Assembly (NCBI GenBank): GCA_013396525.1 | Contig: VWYX01000910.1 | Coordinates: forward strand, 1 to 64,000 | Length of the DNA stretch: 64,000 nucleotides | Source: Chaetorhynchus papuensis | Lineage: Eukaryota; Chordata; Aves; Passeriformes; Rhipiduridae | Direction: 5' to 3' | Shown here: in pieces, positions 1-10,490 of the stretch | How positions within the stretch are numbered: the stretch's first letter is position 1 | Layout: the number at the start of each line of letters is the position of its first letter | Made by a program: the position numbers and the translations under genes | Notes under the pieces: model-generated | The model's database searches: none | Seen by the model: only the letters and a program-made list of their open reading frames with translations | Told to the model about the DNA's origin: nothing

Positions 1-926
1 TCAGGGGCCCTTGTCTTCGGGGGACGCAGGGGACCAGATGGTCTGGGCCTGCTGCTCTGGGCAGAGGGACCTGCCAACATCACCACCTCCTGCTCTGGCT
101 CTTCCTGGGGCCAGTCCTGCCCTGTGGACATGGCCAAAACTGGGAGATGGCTGTGACCCCTGGGGTGGGCAGCTGCTCTTGTGGAGGCTTCCCCCACCTC
201 CATGGAGACTGCGGGGCTGCCAGCTGCAGTCCCCATCTGAGAGCTGGAGGAGCTGGAGCTGCTGCTGGCTGCTGGGCTGTCATCCACATCCGCGGCAGTG
301 TGGGAGCGCAGCAGTCTCAGGGCCTCCTCTCTGCACTGCCTCACAATGATGTCGATGGTGCCATGGACCAGTGGCAGTGTGTGTTCCTCCAGGACACCCT
401 GCAAACTCTCAATCATGATTTCCCGGTCTGGCCCATACACACACAGTGTGTTCAGGATACACCCCTCTGCCAGCCACCACCTCTCCCTGAGCAAGGTCTC
501 TGTCCTTCCACGCAGCCAAATCCACACGGGGTCCAGAAGTCGTGGTTGTTGACAGAAAAGGTCGGCCCAGACCTCAGGCAGGATACCGCTGACAGCTCGG
601 GCTGGTGTCTCTTGAGAAGAAGAGGGATGGGGCAGCAAAGGGGGATGGGGGCTGTTCTCATCCTGGCTGCCAAGAACTCTCCCTGCCTGGCTTGTGGCCC
701 CTGGCAGCTGCTCGGGGGCTGTGATGACAATCTCCAGAGACTCGCCTGTGTTGTCAGAAAACCTGATAGTCTCTATTGCTCCTCTGCAGAGGGGGCACAT
801 GGGATTTATCTGTGCCCACTGCAGGATGCAGCCCCGGCAGAAATGATGGCTACAGGGCAGAGCAGAAGCCACATCATCCCAGGTGTCCTGGCAGATGGCA
901 CAGTTGCCACCCATTTCTGTGGCCAT
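1..926 (-). CDS. TOPORS-like RING-finger E3 ubiquitin ligase (3' end beyond window)
   Basis: A minus-strand frame stays open from an ATG at 926 to the window edge, about 308 codons. Residues 9-47 form a C3HC4 RING: Cys9, Cys12, Cys25, His27, Cys30, Cys33, Cys44 and Cys47, with spacing C-x2-C-x12-C-x-H-x2-C-x2-C-x10-C-x2-C. RING domains of this kind bind two zinc ions and recruit an E2 enzyme, so ubiquitin transfer is the likely activity. After the RING come a Pro/Ser-rich linker, a helical region with many Trp, Leu and Arg residues (about 100-180), a run of nine serines, and an acidic tail cut off at base 1. RING type and downstream region resemble avian TOPORS-like predictions. A second ATG at 914 is an alternative start. 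An acceptor-like TCTCCTGCAG on the minus strand near 1001 suggests an upstream exon. RING call firm; TOPORS assignment moderate. Confidence 0.68.
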   Translation of the reverse strand, partial: MATEMGGNCAICQDTWDDVASALPCSHHFCRGCILQWAQINPMCPLCRGAIETIRFSDNTGESLEIVITAPEQLPGATSQAGRVLGSQDENSPHPPLLPHPSSSQETPARAVSGILPEVWADLFCQQPRLLDPVWIWLRGRTETLLRERWWLAEGCILNTLCVYGPDREIMIESLQGVLEEHTLPLVHGTIDIIVRQCREEALRLLRSHTAADVDDSPAASSSSSSSSSQMGTAAGSPAVSMEVGEASTRAAAHPRGHSHLPVLAMSTGQDWPQEEPEQEVVMLAGPSAQSSRPRPSGPLRPPKTRAP

Positions 927-2514
927 ATTTGGCCTCTGCAGCACATGGGGACAGATGAGGATCAGAAGCTGCTCTCCTTTGCTGGTGTCACACACTGCAG
1001 GAGAGGGGAGGAAGGAATGCTCAGGCCACCCTCCCAGCCCCCTGAGCCCCATGGCCACCCCAGGGGGATGTTTTCCTGCACAGCTCACCCTCAGTCCTGC
1101 AAAGACCCACACTGCCTGGCTGCCCCAACCAGACAGGGCTCGGGAAACACTGCTGGTTGCTCTGGACTGGCACTGGGACCTGCCAAGAAAAGGCACCACT
1201 CAGCACCAGAGAAACCTGCCTTGATCCTCCACACCTCGCAGTCACGCTTGGTAGGAGTTCAGGCCAGAGCCAGACTGGCCTCAGCTCTGCCCACATCTGA
1301 ATATAAGCAGGGAGAGATGAGATGTCACAATCTGCCTCTCGCTGATGTCACCCTCCATCAGCAGGTGATGTCCCCACCAGTTCATGTTGTCAGGAGAAAG
1401 AAGAAAGTATTTTTTCTTGTTTTCAACTTCTGCATTTCCACGTTGCTCTCCCTTCGCCACCTGCATCATGTGTCCATGGTCCTGTGTCTCATGCCTGCTC
1501 CTGACACCTTGCCAAGGTTTTCTGTGAGGAGCAGAGTGGTGGGACCAGTCAGCACGAAGTGCCTGTGGCTGGGCAATGCCTCCTCCTGCCACTGCCTTTC
1601 CCTGGGCAATCCTGAGATTTGAAGAACCTGGATGCTGGTGGCCAGGCCAGGGTGAGAGTCTCCCACCCCTGTGGGCTGTGTCCCTGCTTTAGGGAGAAGC
1701 AGAAAGGAATGTTTTTCTCCAGCCCCATCCACTTCCACGGGGACTTGCCCACAGTGCCAGGTCCCTCTCCACTTCTGTGTTTCTGGAAGCTGCTGCCTTT
1801 GTGCACCTCCCCACAGCCTCAGGAAGGAGCTGGAGTTGCTGTCCCTCCAGAGTGGGGTACAAGGGCCAGAGGAACCCTGTGACAACTCAAGAGAGCCCAG
1901 GACCCATCACCATATGGGCCATACTGTGCCCTCATTCCTTCTTGCCTCTGGCTATTGTCATCACTGAGCCCAAACAGTTCTTTTTCCCTTTGGAACTAAT
2001 TTCTCCTAGTTCGAGGGTTGGCTGGTATGAGCCGAGGATGCTGTGCGCAACCACCACGTCGCTCTGCCTCAGAGTGTACGGATCTCTCTTCAAACCTGTG
2101 CAAATGGAGGATGTCCACCACCATACTTAGGTGCTTAAGAATACATGTGGAAATAAATGGAAGTTTGTTCATCGGGACTTTTTCGTGTTGTTATTGGGAG
2201 GGGTGTTTCTCTTTGGTTAAGTGGCTCTTGAAGTATGCCATTTATATTCTTTTTCATTTGGAATTTGACTTTTAAAGGTCCAAATATGCAGGCAGCACCT
2301 GGAATTTTGGAGTACCAAGATATTCCCTCTTTTCTGTGGAAACTAAGGCCACAGATACTCCAGGAGATGCATTTCATGCTTTAAGAGGACTCTTCCCCAA
2401 GGTGTTCATCTTGAGTTCATTGCACATCTGTACCCCAGAACACCTCCCCATTTACTCACTGCCATGATGACATTTCATTTCTTTCCCCTCCTGTCCCATG
2501 TGCCCTGAAATCAT
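927..2514. other. Upstream region of the TOPORS-like gene, no further gene recognised
   Basis: A plus-strand frame covers most of 147-1622, but it is the shadow of the minus-strand RING gene and its GC-rich upstream sequence. A splice-acceptor-like pyrimidine tract with CAG lies near 1001 on the minus strand. No upstream coding exon, tRNA or repeat could be supported here. Confidence 0.4.
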
Positions 2515-2765
2515 GAAATGACAGGAAGGGTCAGGATGGAAGGGATCTTTAGAGATCACCTAGTCCAAGCTCCCTGCCATGGTCAGGGACACTTTCCACT
2601 CGACCAGGTTCATCAGACCCTCGTGCAACCTGACCCTCAACACTGCCAATGATGGGACATCCACAACATCCATGGGCAGCATGTTCCCATGTTGCACTGG
2701 AGCAGAGGGACAGAATTCTCTCCCTTGACCTGCTGAACATCCTTTTCAGATGTAGCCCAGAGTAC
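2515..2765 (-). mobile_element. CR1 LINE fragment, antisense
   Basis: The stretch carries the recognisable 3' part of an avian CR1 non-LTR retrotransposon in reverse orientation: the 'ggatggaagggatctttaga' type start, then 'ctccctgccatggtcaggga' and 'gggacatccacaacatccat'. CR1 copies are usually 5'-truncated and dead, and no open frame is present. Ends are approximate. Confidence 0.8.
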
Positions 2766-2820
2766 AGAGGGGTTTCAGGGCTGCGAGCACACAGTGCTAT
2801 TACTTTAATCCTTTTTAATC

Positions 2821-2858
2821 CTGGTTCCGTGGGGTCCCGTGTACCCCCACAGAACCAG
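2821..2858. repeat. Strong hairpin (14-bp stem, one mismatch)
   Basis: CTGGTTCCGTGGGG is followed by a 10-base loop and CCCCACAGAACCAG. Thirteen of fourteen stem positions pair; the mismatch is C opposite A at the eighth pair. It sits between the CR1 fragment and a possible antisense LTR. Function unknown. Confidence 0.75.
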
Positions 2859-5035
2859 GTAGGGTAAGTAATATGTCAGTAGTAAAAGAGTCAGGAAGGG
2901 TACTTCTTTCATCCCGGCAGAGCATAGATTTATTTGACCGTCTGTCCTCTCCAGAATCCCCAAGCAAAATACCAAGAACAAAGGAAAGTCCCTCGGTTTT
3001 CCCGGGCTTCAAGGCGGCGGGGTTAAGGGAACAGGGACCAATAGGACAGCTCTGGGGGAGTGGTGAAAGGCAGGGCTAACAACCAATGGGAGAAGCTGAA
3101 CGGGTAGACTGACTACCACACAGTGCCAGCTCATAGCCAATGTTTCCTTCTCTAGTATCCCCCACTCCTTCTCCACAGGGCTGCTCTCAATCCATTCATC
3201 ACCCCTGTCATTTTGCTGCGTTCTGGAATGTGCTTTGGTAAAGAGGAGGCATTTCACAAACTGGGCAAAAGAAGTTGAAGGGCTAAGGAAAGGAGGCTGA
3301 ACCAAGTGGTGGCATTTAAATACATGTGGGGTAGACATTCCTCCTTGATGAGAGGAATGGTTTGCAGGTTTGGGGTACAAAATGTAGCATTTGGGGAAGG
3401 AGAAAATGGCACAGAAATTCAGGCTTTCAGCAGCTGAGAAGTGGCAGTATTAGAACATGTAGTAGATAGTGAAAGCCATCTCTCTCATTCAGGTTTTTGC
3501 TACATGGGAAGGTGGTGCAAGTTCTGGTGGCTGTATTCACCTTTTGCTGGGAGGATGATGTGTAGCAGGGGAGAGCAGAAAGCTGCCATGGTGAGCAGAA
3601 CATGCTCAGAGCATGGGGAGGAGCAGATGAGGCAGTGGAGCCCTGCAGAGAACAAGAAAAGTGAGAAGAGCTGGCACTACCTGGTACATGCCAATATAAC
3701 CCAGTCCTCACTGCCTACCAGGAAAAGAGACCTTGGGGCTGTACCTCGGTGTTACTGAAGGGCACCAGAAATAAAAACCAAAACAATCCTCTGACTGAAT
3801 TGTGGCATTTCCATTTCAGAAAAGCAAATCCAAACTTTGAGTGAACGATGACACTTCTTCTGTTTATCTTTCCATTACAAACACTGCATACTATACGCTT
3901 TCTATCGAGAGTTATCATCATATGATTGCCCTTACTCAGAGCGAATGAACTAAACCACCTAATCATCTTGTGGCAATTTTGCTAGTACTGTATTTGTGTA
4001 AGCTTGTGCCTTTATAAAAGTTTATTTGTAAGGTAAAATTTACAGAAGTTTTCCACATATAGCTCCCGCCCCTGCCCCAGCACACACATGTGCACAGACA
4101 CACACATAACTCACACCCTTTAAGACATTTTTATAAGAAGCATTTGTTCGTGATAAACCTCTTGTTGGAAGCAGCAGTTTCTCGCTAAATGAGAATGACA
4201 GCAGAAGACTTTTCCTATATGCCCCCTAGATAATTGTCTTGTTGGGATCAAACTTTGCAGAAATTACTGTCCCTGTTTCCCCACATTCAGCCTTAGGGAG
4301 GTCTGAGCTTTGTTCACTGAGGATGGGGCAGATGAGTGCAATGCAAAGAGTCAAAAAGAACACTAAAAGAGTTGCATTTTGCCCATAGGTCTCTAACATT
4401 TTTAGCTTCAAGGAAGCTGTGAAGATCAGGGTCATTAAAATAACTCGCAGCTCAGAGTGTGAGAGGGACTGCCTTGTTGAGGTGGCAGAGATGTAGCATT
4501 GAAACTTTGGCTCCCGCACCAGTCTTCACCCTCACAGAACAATCAGAGCACATTGTGACTCCTGGGACCTCTTGGCTGGGCTTCTTCATGCCCTTTATGA
4601 TAATTTCTGTCACCCCTTTCCATGGTCATTGTTTGGGAGATCTGTGTAAAAAACTGCCTGTGACAGATCATAAGCCAGGAGGTCTCAGCCAAGGGTCTGT
4701 GCATAGAGGGCTCAGAGCTCTGATGGACTCTGTACACACTCCTTGGCCTTTCTTTCCTGACTGGTGTCCTTATAGAATCCCTTCTTTTACTTTTCACATC
4801 CTTTGCCAAGTCCCGTTCCATTTGTTCCTTGGCTTTCCTGACCCCATCCCTCCACATCCAAACACTATCCTTGCTCTCTCCTATCTTTGTTTGAAAGACA
4901 GGTGTCTGCCAAGGAAGGCAGGAGCCTCCCTTGAAAGGAAAAATGCAACCCCCTTCCCTCCACAAATAATTATAATTTTGAAATTAAGGTGCTTTCAGGG
5001 AAAGATATGAGGAATAGGAATAACAGTTCTTTACT
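2859..5035. other. Unassigned stretch, possible antisense LTR near its left end
   Basis: No gene recognised. Around 2860-3400 there are weak signs of a reverse-orientation LTR: TTTATT at 2929-2934 (AATAAA on the minus strand) and a TATTTAAA-like box near 3313-3322 read on the minus strand. No terminal TG/CA pair or target-site duplication was found, so this is only a suggestion. The rest, to the TA repeat at 5.04 kb, shows nothing I can name. Confidence 0.25.
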
Positions 5036-5062
5036 AATATATATATATATATATATATATGT
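5036..5062. repeat. (TA)n microsatellite
   Basis: About a dozen uninterrupted TA dinucleotides lie immediately left of a CpG-rich block. Likely length-polymorphic. Confidence 0.95.
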
Positions 5063-5109
5063 ATAACAAGGGAAACAAACAGCAGTAACTCTGGCAGTGA
5101 CAGCAATCA

Positions 5110-5600
5110 GAACCACAGCCCCAGTGCAGCCCTCTCGGCTGTCGGGCCCTTTCCCCTCGGTGCAGTTCCGCTCACGGCCGGCAGGGGCGCTGGCGGCTCC
5201 CGGGGAGCGGGGCGGGTGCGATGGTTCCCCCGCGCCTGCAGGGGGCGCTCCGGAGCGAGCTCGGCCCTCACGCGGCAATGGCGGCTCGGGGTCCCGGGAA
5301 GGGATGGGCGAAAGGCTTCACAAACCCCCTGGGCAGCTTATCCCGGTTCCCCGCAGGACACGAGCAGCAGGCTGGAACAGCAGGGACGGGAACAAATCCC
5401 GGGCGGCAGATGAGATGCACCAAACTCCGGAGCTGCAGCGGGACCCCGGGAGGTTTCGGCAGGCAGGGTGTGCCGGGCTACCGAGTAGCGAAGGCTCAAA
5501 GCAGCAGCACCAGGGGCGGGGCGGCCGCAGCCCGGCTCCCAGCGGGGCAGGGAAAGGCGGGCTTGGGAGTCCCAGGGTTTCTCCCTGAGGCACCATGGTG
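5110..5600. promoter_or_regulatory. CpG island, possible promoter of an unidentified transcript
   Basis: About 490 bases are markedly GC-rich with dense CpG, in sharp contrast to the AT-rich flanks. In bird genomes such islands usually mark promoters. Open frames here (for example plus 5221-5601) are expected from GC-rich sequence and look like no family I know. The nearest recognised genes are the TOPORS-like gene (4.2 kb left, minus strand) and the MROH-like gene (8.6 kb right), so the island's target is unclear. Confidence 0.55.
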
Positions 5601-7044
5601 AACAGGTCTCTCTTCTAGTAAGGTGGGGTAGTAGGGTCCCAGTGCAGCAGGCACCCAGTGAGCCAGCTCCACTCAGTAGAAGGAGGGCAGCCGAGAAGCA
5701 GAAGCCTGCAGTGCTGAGGAGTTCCTTTTACCACAATGGCATCTCTCCCTCCATCTGCCGGCAGAGAACACCAGCCCGCCTGAGGTGTACCCCTCCCCCT
5801 GGTGAAAAAGAGTAGCCTCTCAACTACTCCCTCTGTGGTCAGGTCTTTTGTTTCTCCCAAGCATCCAGCAATTTGTCGCCCCGCAACATATATGAGAAAA
5901 ATTCCTCAAGGGAAAAGAAAAACAGAAGGGGAAACTCCCAAACCCCAACAGAACCTGACGGGCATTATGAGCTGAATTATTAAATGGCATCATTATCTGC
6001 AGCCAAGAAACTGCCTTTTGAAATGAGCAACAGTTTTTCCAACCCTACCACCAACTCTAGGATGAGCAGCTGGGAGAGAAAGAGCTCCCTACAAGGTCTG
6101 CGGGCTGCACCAACTTCTGCTCTAGAAGGAATCCCAAGTGCTCTCTGTCTCCTCTTAGGTCTCACTAATCTGGGGACATCTAGGCCTTTCCTTTAGTTAC
6201 TAGGTTTGTGAATTGTGAATTCCTTGACTTTATGTGTTCTGCTGCTTGTTCATCTTGTGTGGCTCAGAATAGATACCAGCAGACTGGTAACAAACTCTGT
6301 CAGGGATTTGAGAAAAAAAACTTGGACTTCTGCACTGCCTTCATCAGTTTGGTGGATTTTTCCCTGTTGCTTCAGTAGTGACCTCATTCCTCAGTGTTGT
6401 CTCTATAGAACTGTCACTCTTCAGCAAACACATCGATGGATATCAGCTCAAAATTGTGCCATCCAGGTTTATGACACAACTTCCAGAATGTCAGGTTTTA
6501 TTTACTAATCTAATTTACATCCTCTTCCACCGAAGGGTAATTAGTGTAAGCAGATCTGTAGAAGCATGTTGGGAAGTACACTAGAAGGTTGCACAAGTGT
6601 TATATTTTAACTGAAAGCACAAGGAAGCACTGGGACTGCAAACAATTTAATTATTCTGATCTTCCCTTTGTGTAATTTAAGTCAGGCTCAGAGCAGCTGT
6701 CTCAGCAATCTCTAGAAAAAACTAGAATCTCTTCTTACCTGGGACCTTGAGTTTGAGGGAACTTTTTGTGCAGCAGTGTTTTACAGAGGAATCTCTCTGC
6801 ATAGAATTCCTTCACAGGCTGAGTTCCTGAAGATTCAAAGAACACAGCAAGATTCTCCTTAAATAAAAAAATTTAAAAAGAGAGGAAACCAAAGATCGCT
6901 CAATATTTTCTTGTATCACTTCAGGGACAAATAACAACTCTTCTCCACTGCAAAAGGACAGCAAAAAGATGGGAATACTGCCTGGATGGTTTATATAAAG
7001 CCTAGATGCTTTACACTGCATCTGAGACTTGCAATTTTGTACAC
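5601..7044. other. No gene recognised
   Basis: Mixed-composition DNA between the CpG island and an ERVL remnant. Only short shadow frames were seen. I could not support a repeat family or RNA gene here. Confidence 0.4.
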
Positions 7045-8771
7045 AGGTGTCCTGGGTACAGAGAGAAAAGGGGGTGTAATTCTGTGTTCAGTTCCACACC
7101 ATATACATCATCACTGGAGGCATGATTTCAGCAGAAGACAGTGGTCCCAGGAAGAGGAAGACACCGATGCTGAAAGGACAAAGTGTGCAGTTTTTGCCTG
7201 GTTCTGGGGGAGAGGGTCTGGGACAGTTCCACCGCTGTGCTGCCACTGCTGCTGCCTCACTGAAGAAAGACGCCCTGCACTGCACCAGACTATGCCACTG
7301 CACCAGAGAGCTACAGTGGGGCCCGAGCACTGCCAGGTGCCACAGAGTTGGCACTTCAGCAGCCCAGTTCCTCTTCGTAGCTTTCCATTGTTTTCAGTCT
7401 ATGGGGGGAGTGGGGGGAAAGTTAAGCTGTGGAAGCTCTCCTTTGGCCATATTGCCTTTGTTGGAGAGCAGGCTGAGTGCTGCCTGGGGGGAGGTTGGTG
7501 GTGAACACCCTTCTTTGGGATAAAACACCCTCTCTTTCTGATACACTCTTTGTTATTAATATTGTTGTGGGTTTTGTGATTTTCAGTAAATTGTTATTCC
7601 AGTTTATAATCTTTCCTAGAGTTCCTGTGTTATCAGAAGGAGTGGGGGAAAGAGAGCATCTGGAATGAGTTTTAAATCACCACATTTCTTGCATCCAGTG
7701 TGGGACCTGGGAAAAGACCAGAAACTCTCATCCTCCAGAGGTAACTCTTGTCAACTGTGAGGGAAAGACACCTTTGCAAGAAGACCTTGCAGTACACCAA
7801 GACAGGTGGAACACATTGGAGCAAGGTATCTGGTACCTGAGATTATCAGATGTGCTGGAGATAATCCTTTCAGATAACAAGCAATTCCCTAGTAATTCAG
7901 ACAGCATCCAGTGTACACCAGGCATGGCAGAATTTTGTACTGAATGCACTAGAGTCATGTGCCAGCTCATTGGGAGTGGTGGCATGCAAGAAGGGAAAAG
8001 AAAAGGTGGATATTTTGGTTGGCAGATTCTGAATATATGAAGAAACTATCTCCATCCTTTTATGGGCCTATGATTCATCCATGGAAAGAATGACTAAGGA
8101 TTTCCAGTATTTAGAAAAGGAAGTTAAAGAGGGACACCAGAAATTTAAAGAGGAGATTAAAGAGGAAATTTTCCTTACCCCAGCAATACAGACCAGAGTC
8201 TCTGCTATTAGGCGCAGACACCCCCTGGATGGGGAGAAAAGGTACACTCCATGAGGTAACCTGTGGTTTTACCTGCATGAACATGGAGAAGACATGAGGA
8301 CGTGGGATGGAAAACTCACCTCTGCTGTAGCAGCAAGGGTATGTGAGTTGAGAGGAGGAACGACTACCACAGGAAGCTCTTTGAAGATAAATGCTGCTCC
8401 AGTTTTCTGTGGGCAAGCCCCAAGGCAGAATAGAAGAGATAATGTAATGTCCAATGCTCCTGAAGGGATCCCCAAGTCATATTTCCAAGGAATAAGCAAT
8501 GAGTACCATGACCAGGACTAGAGAGGCCCAGTCTCCAGCCAGATGGAGGAGAGGGATAATCAGATCTGTTGGATCATGTGGATGTAGTGGCGTGGCACAT
8601 CAGAACCACAAAGCATATGAGGCTTTAGTTGATAGCAGCACACAATGTACCCTGATGCCATTGAGATATGTAGAGGCAGAATCTTTATTTCTGGGGTGAC
8701 AGGGGAATCATAACAGCTGACCGTACTGGAAGCTAAAGTGAGCTTGACTGGGAATGAGTGGCAAAACCACC

Positions 8772-8889
8772 TGTTAAGATCCGGTTTTAAGATCCAGTTT
8801 TAAGGTTCTTAGAAATAACCTCTGTCCGAATTAAGGTGCAAACGAGACCATATGCCAGTGACAATAGTAAGGGTTTTATTTGATGGTAA

Positions 8890-8927
<38 letters not shown>

Positions 8928-9638
8928 AAGAGAGAGAAAGGAAGGAGTAGAAGATAGGTGGGCAGGACAGAAAGAGAGACAGGGACAGAATAAGGAAAAT
9001 ATAACCACTCCGTGGATCCCAACAATGCCCCATTGATCCTCCTCAGCAGGTTGTCCCGGTGGTGAAGGTCCCCCCGAGCAAAGCATGGAATCCGATGGGT
9101 TTATATGCTCAGGCTGGGCAGGCATGTCCAGCCATGTCCCTCTGGGGAGTGGGGCAGTCTCTCAGGGCAGACTCTGGGTCTGTTGCATCACTGGAGCCCT
9201 GTGGGGCCCAGCCTCTCATGTGAATGTCCCATGCATGAGCCCTGTGGGGTTGGGGGTTCCACAGCTGGGCCAGTTTGTGTAATCTGAGGATGGGTGTTTA
9301 TTGCCTCTCACCAGAGGTTACACCATGCACCCAAAACCTCCTCCCCCCCTCGGCTGGCGGGAGTCTGTGTAAACCTCGCTTCTGAGAGCTGTGCTCTCCC
9401 CCCACCCCAAACTCATCTGGGGAAAGTTGCAGCTGGTGGCTTTGGACCTTTTTTTTGAATGCATACATTTCCCTCAGCCTGGGATGACTGAACAATGGGT
9501 TTCCCCGTTATCTAATCAGCAGTTTGACTCTCAGTTCAAAGTCTACTATTCAGGAAAGCTTCTTCAGTTGTAGCTTCTTTATGATGAACAAAACTTTGTA
9601 TCAATGTTTGAGGCATGAACAATTTTCAGTCTCTGACA
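8772..9638 (-). mobile_element. Solo LTR nested in the ERVL remnant, with 5-bp target-site duplication
   Basis: The 867-bp insert begins TGTTAAG and ends TCTCTGACA, so it has the TGT...ACA ends of an LTR. It is flanked on both sides by the identical pentamer CCACC (8767-8771 and 9639-9643). Read on the minus strand it has a TATA-like CATATAAA (complement of about 9100-9107) upstream of an AATAAA signal (complement of 8875-8880), in the order expected for U3-R-U5. Sequence on either side rejoins into continuous ERVL pro/pol-like coding once the insert is removed. A solo LTR forms when the two LTRs of a provirus recombine. It contains a (GA)n tract in its R region. Confidence 0.85.
8894..8922. 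repeat. (GA)n microsatellite inside the nested LTR
   Basis: About fourteen perfect GA units continue into a longer purine-only tract (GAAA and GGAA units) to about 8945. It lies between the TATA-like box and the polyadenylation signal of the antisense LTR. Confidence 0.95.
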
Positions 9639-10210
9639 CCACCCCATTGTGACTGGCCCAGAGGCCCTGTGCATTCTTGGCACAGATTACCTCAGAAGTG
9701 GGTATTTCAAAGACCCAAAAGGGCATCATTGGCCTTTTTGGGATAGCTGCTGTGGAGGCAGAAGAAACCAGACAGTTGAATATCTTGTCTAGCCTCTCAG
9801 AAGACCCTTCTGCTGTGGGACCATTGAAGGTTGAAGAACAACAGGTACTGATGCTGCAACAATGCAGTGTTGGCAATACCTCACCAACCGAGACTCCATG
9901 ATTCTATACCATCTCACATCATTTTCTGGGAATGGGGGAAAGGGGTCTCTTATAAAGAAAAGGGGTTCCTTTCCGTTAAGTATGCATGGTGCTTGTTCCA
10001 AGCCAGAGAGAGCAGTTGGAGTGGTGTAGCCACAGGTCTGTGATGAGCCTTTTGCATGTGAATCACTCTCCCTTTTATGCACTCTTGTTATTAATATTGT
10101 TGCTGTTACTCTTCATTTCCTCATCTCATTGCTGCTTCCAGTATATTGTTCTTATCTCAACATGTGATCTTTACCTTTTGTGCCTTCAATTCTCCTCCCC
10201 AGCCACCTGC

Positions 10211-10247
10211 AAAGGGAGGGGAAGGGGAATGGGAAGGGAAGGGAGTG
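10211..10247. repeat. Purine-rich G4A2-type tract
   Basis: The run is made of GGGGAA and GGGAA units with almost no pyrimidines, at the right end of the ERVL remnant. It may be a relic polypurine tract, but similar simple sequence arises by slippage. Confidence 0.5.
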
Positions 10248-10299
10248 AGCAGCAGTGTAGTTTGGAGTCACAGTGGGAGCACTAAACTGGGGAGTACCA

Positions 10300-10490
10300 T
10301 TCCTAAACCATGACAGTTGTGTACACTGGACCTCATATGGATCTACAAGGGGTTGCTTGTTATTTGAATCCTTATAGATTACCTCCAGCACAGCTAATTC
10401 TCTCAGGCACCAGATAACTTTCTCCATGGCATTCCACCTGCTTGGGTGTATGATTAGATCATCCTTAAGAGAATACCTTTTCCTCATACT
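10300..10490 (-). mobile_element. Second ERVL gag-like fragment, opposite orientation
   Basis: The minus-strand frame at 10487 down to about 10300 resembles, at protein level, the plus-strand gag-like piece at 7774-8040: both share a Trp, Leu-Glu and Leu-Arg pattern followed by a conserved Q-C-T. Two related gag remnants therefore lie in opposite orientations about 2.4 kb apart. The fragment is short and has lost its neighbours; no function is possible. Confidence 0.6.

Larger units (their letters stand above)
7045..10260 (+). mobile_element. Degraded ERVL-type endogenous retrovirus remnant
   Basis: Order in the sequence: an LTR-like block from about 7047 (starting TGTCCTGGG) to about 7690; gag-like coding remnants at about 7750-8520, including an open piece at 7774-8040; a retroviral aspartic-protease remnant near 8600-8680, where the active-site triplet reads D-S-S rather than D-T/S-G; then, after an interruption by another LTR, a further pol-5' remnant at about 9644-9900. 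LTR-like sequence returns at about 9950-10260, sharing a TTGTTATTAATATTGTTG motif with the first LTR. The reverse transcriptase, integrase and any envelope region are absent. The copy is broken by stops, deletions and insertion, and cannot be functional. Family assignment rests on recognition of avian ERVL gag/pro; borders are approximate. Confidence 0.65.

Noticed and set aside
147..1622. Plus-strand 491-codon open frame
   Set aside because: It overlaps the minus-strand RING gene, has no recognisable domain, and its openness follows from GC-rich sequence opposite a real coding region.
5097..5601. Frames of 126 and 163 codons in the CpG island as a new gene
   Set aside because: No family resemblance and no convincing splice context; GC-rich islands are open by chance in several frames.
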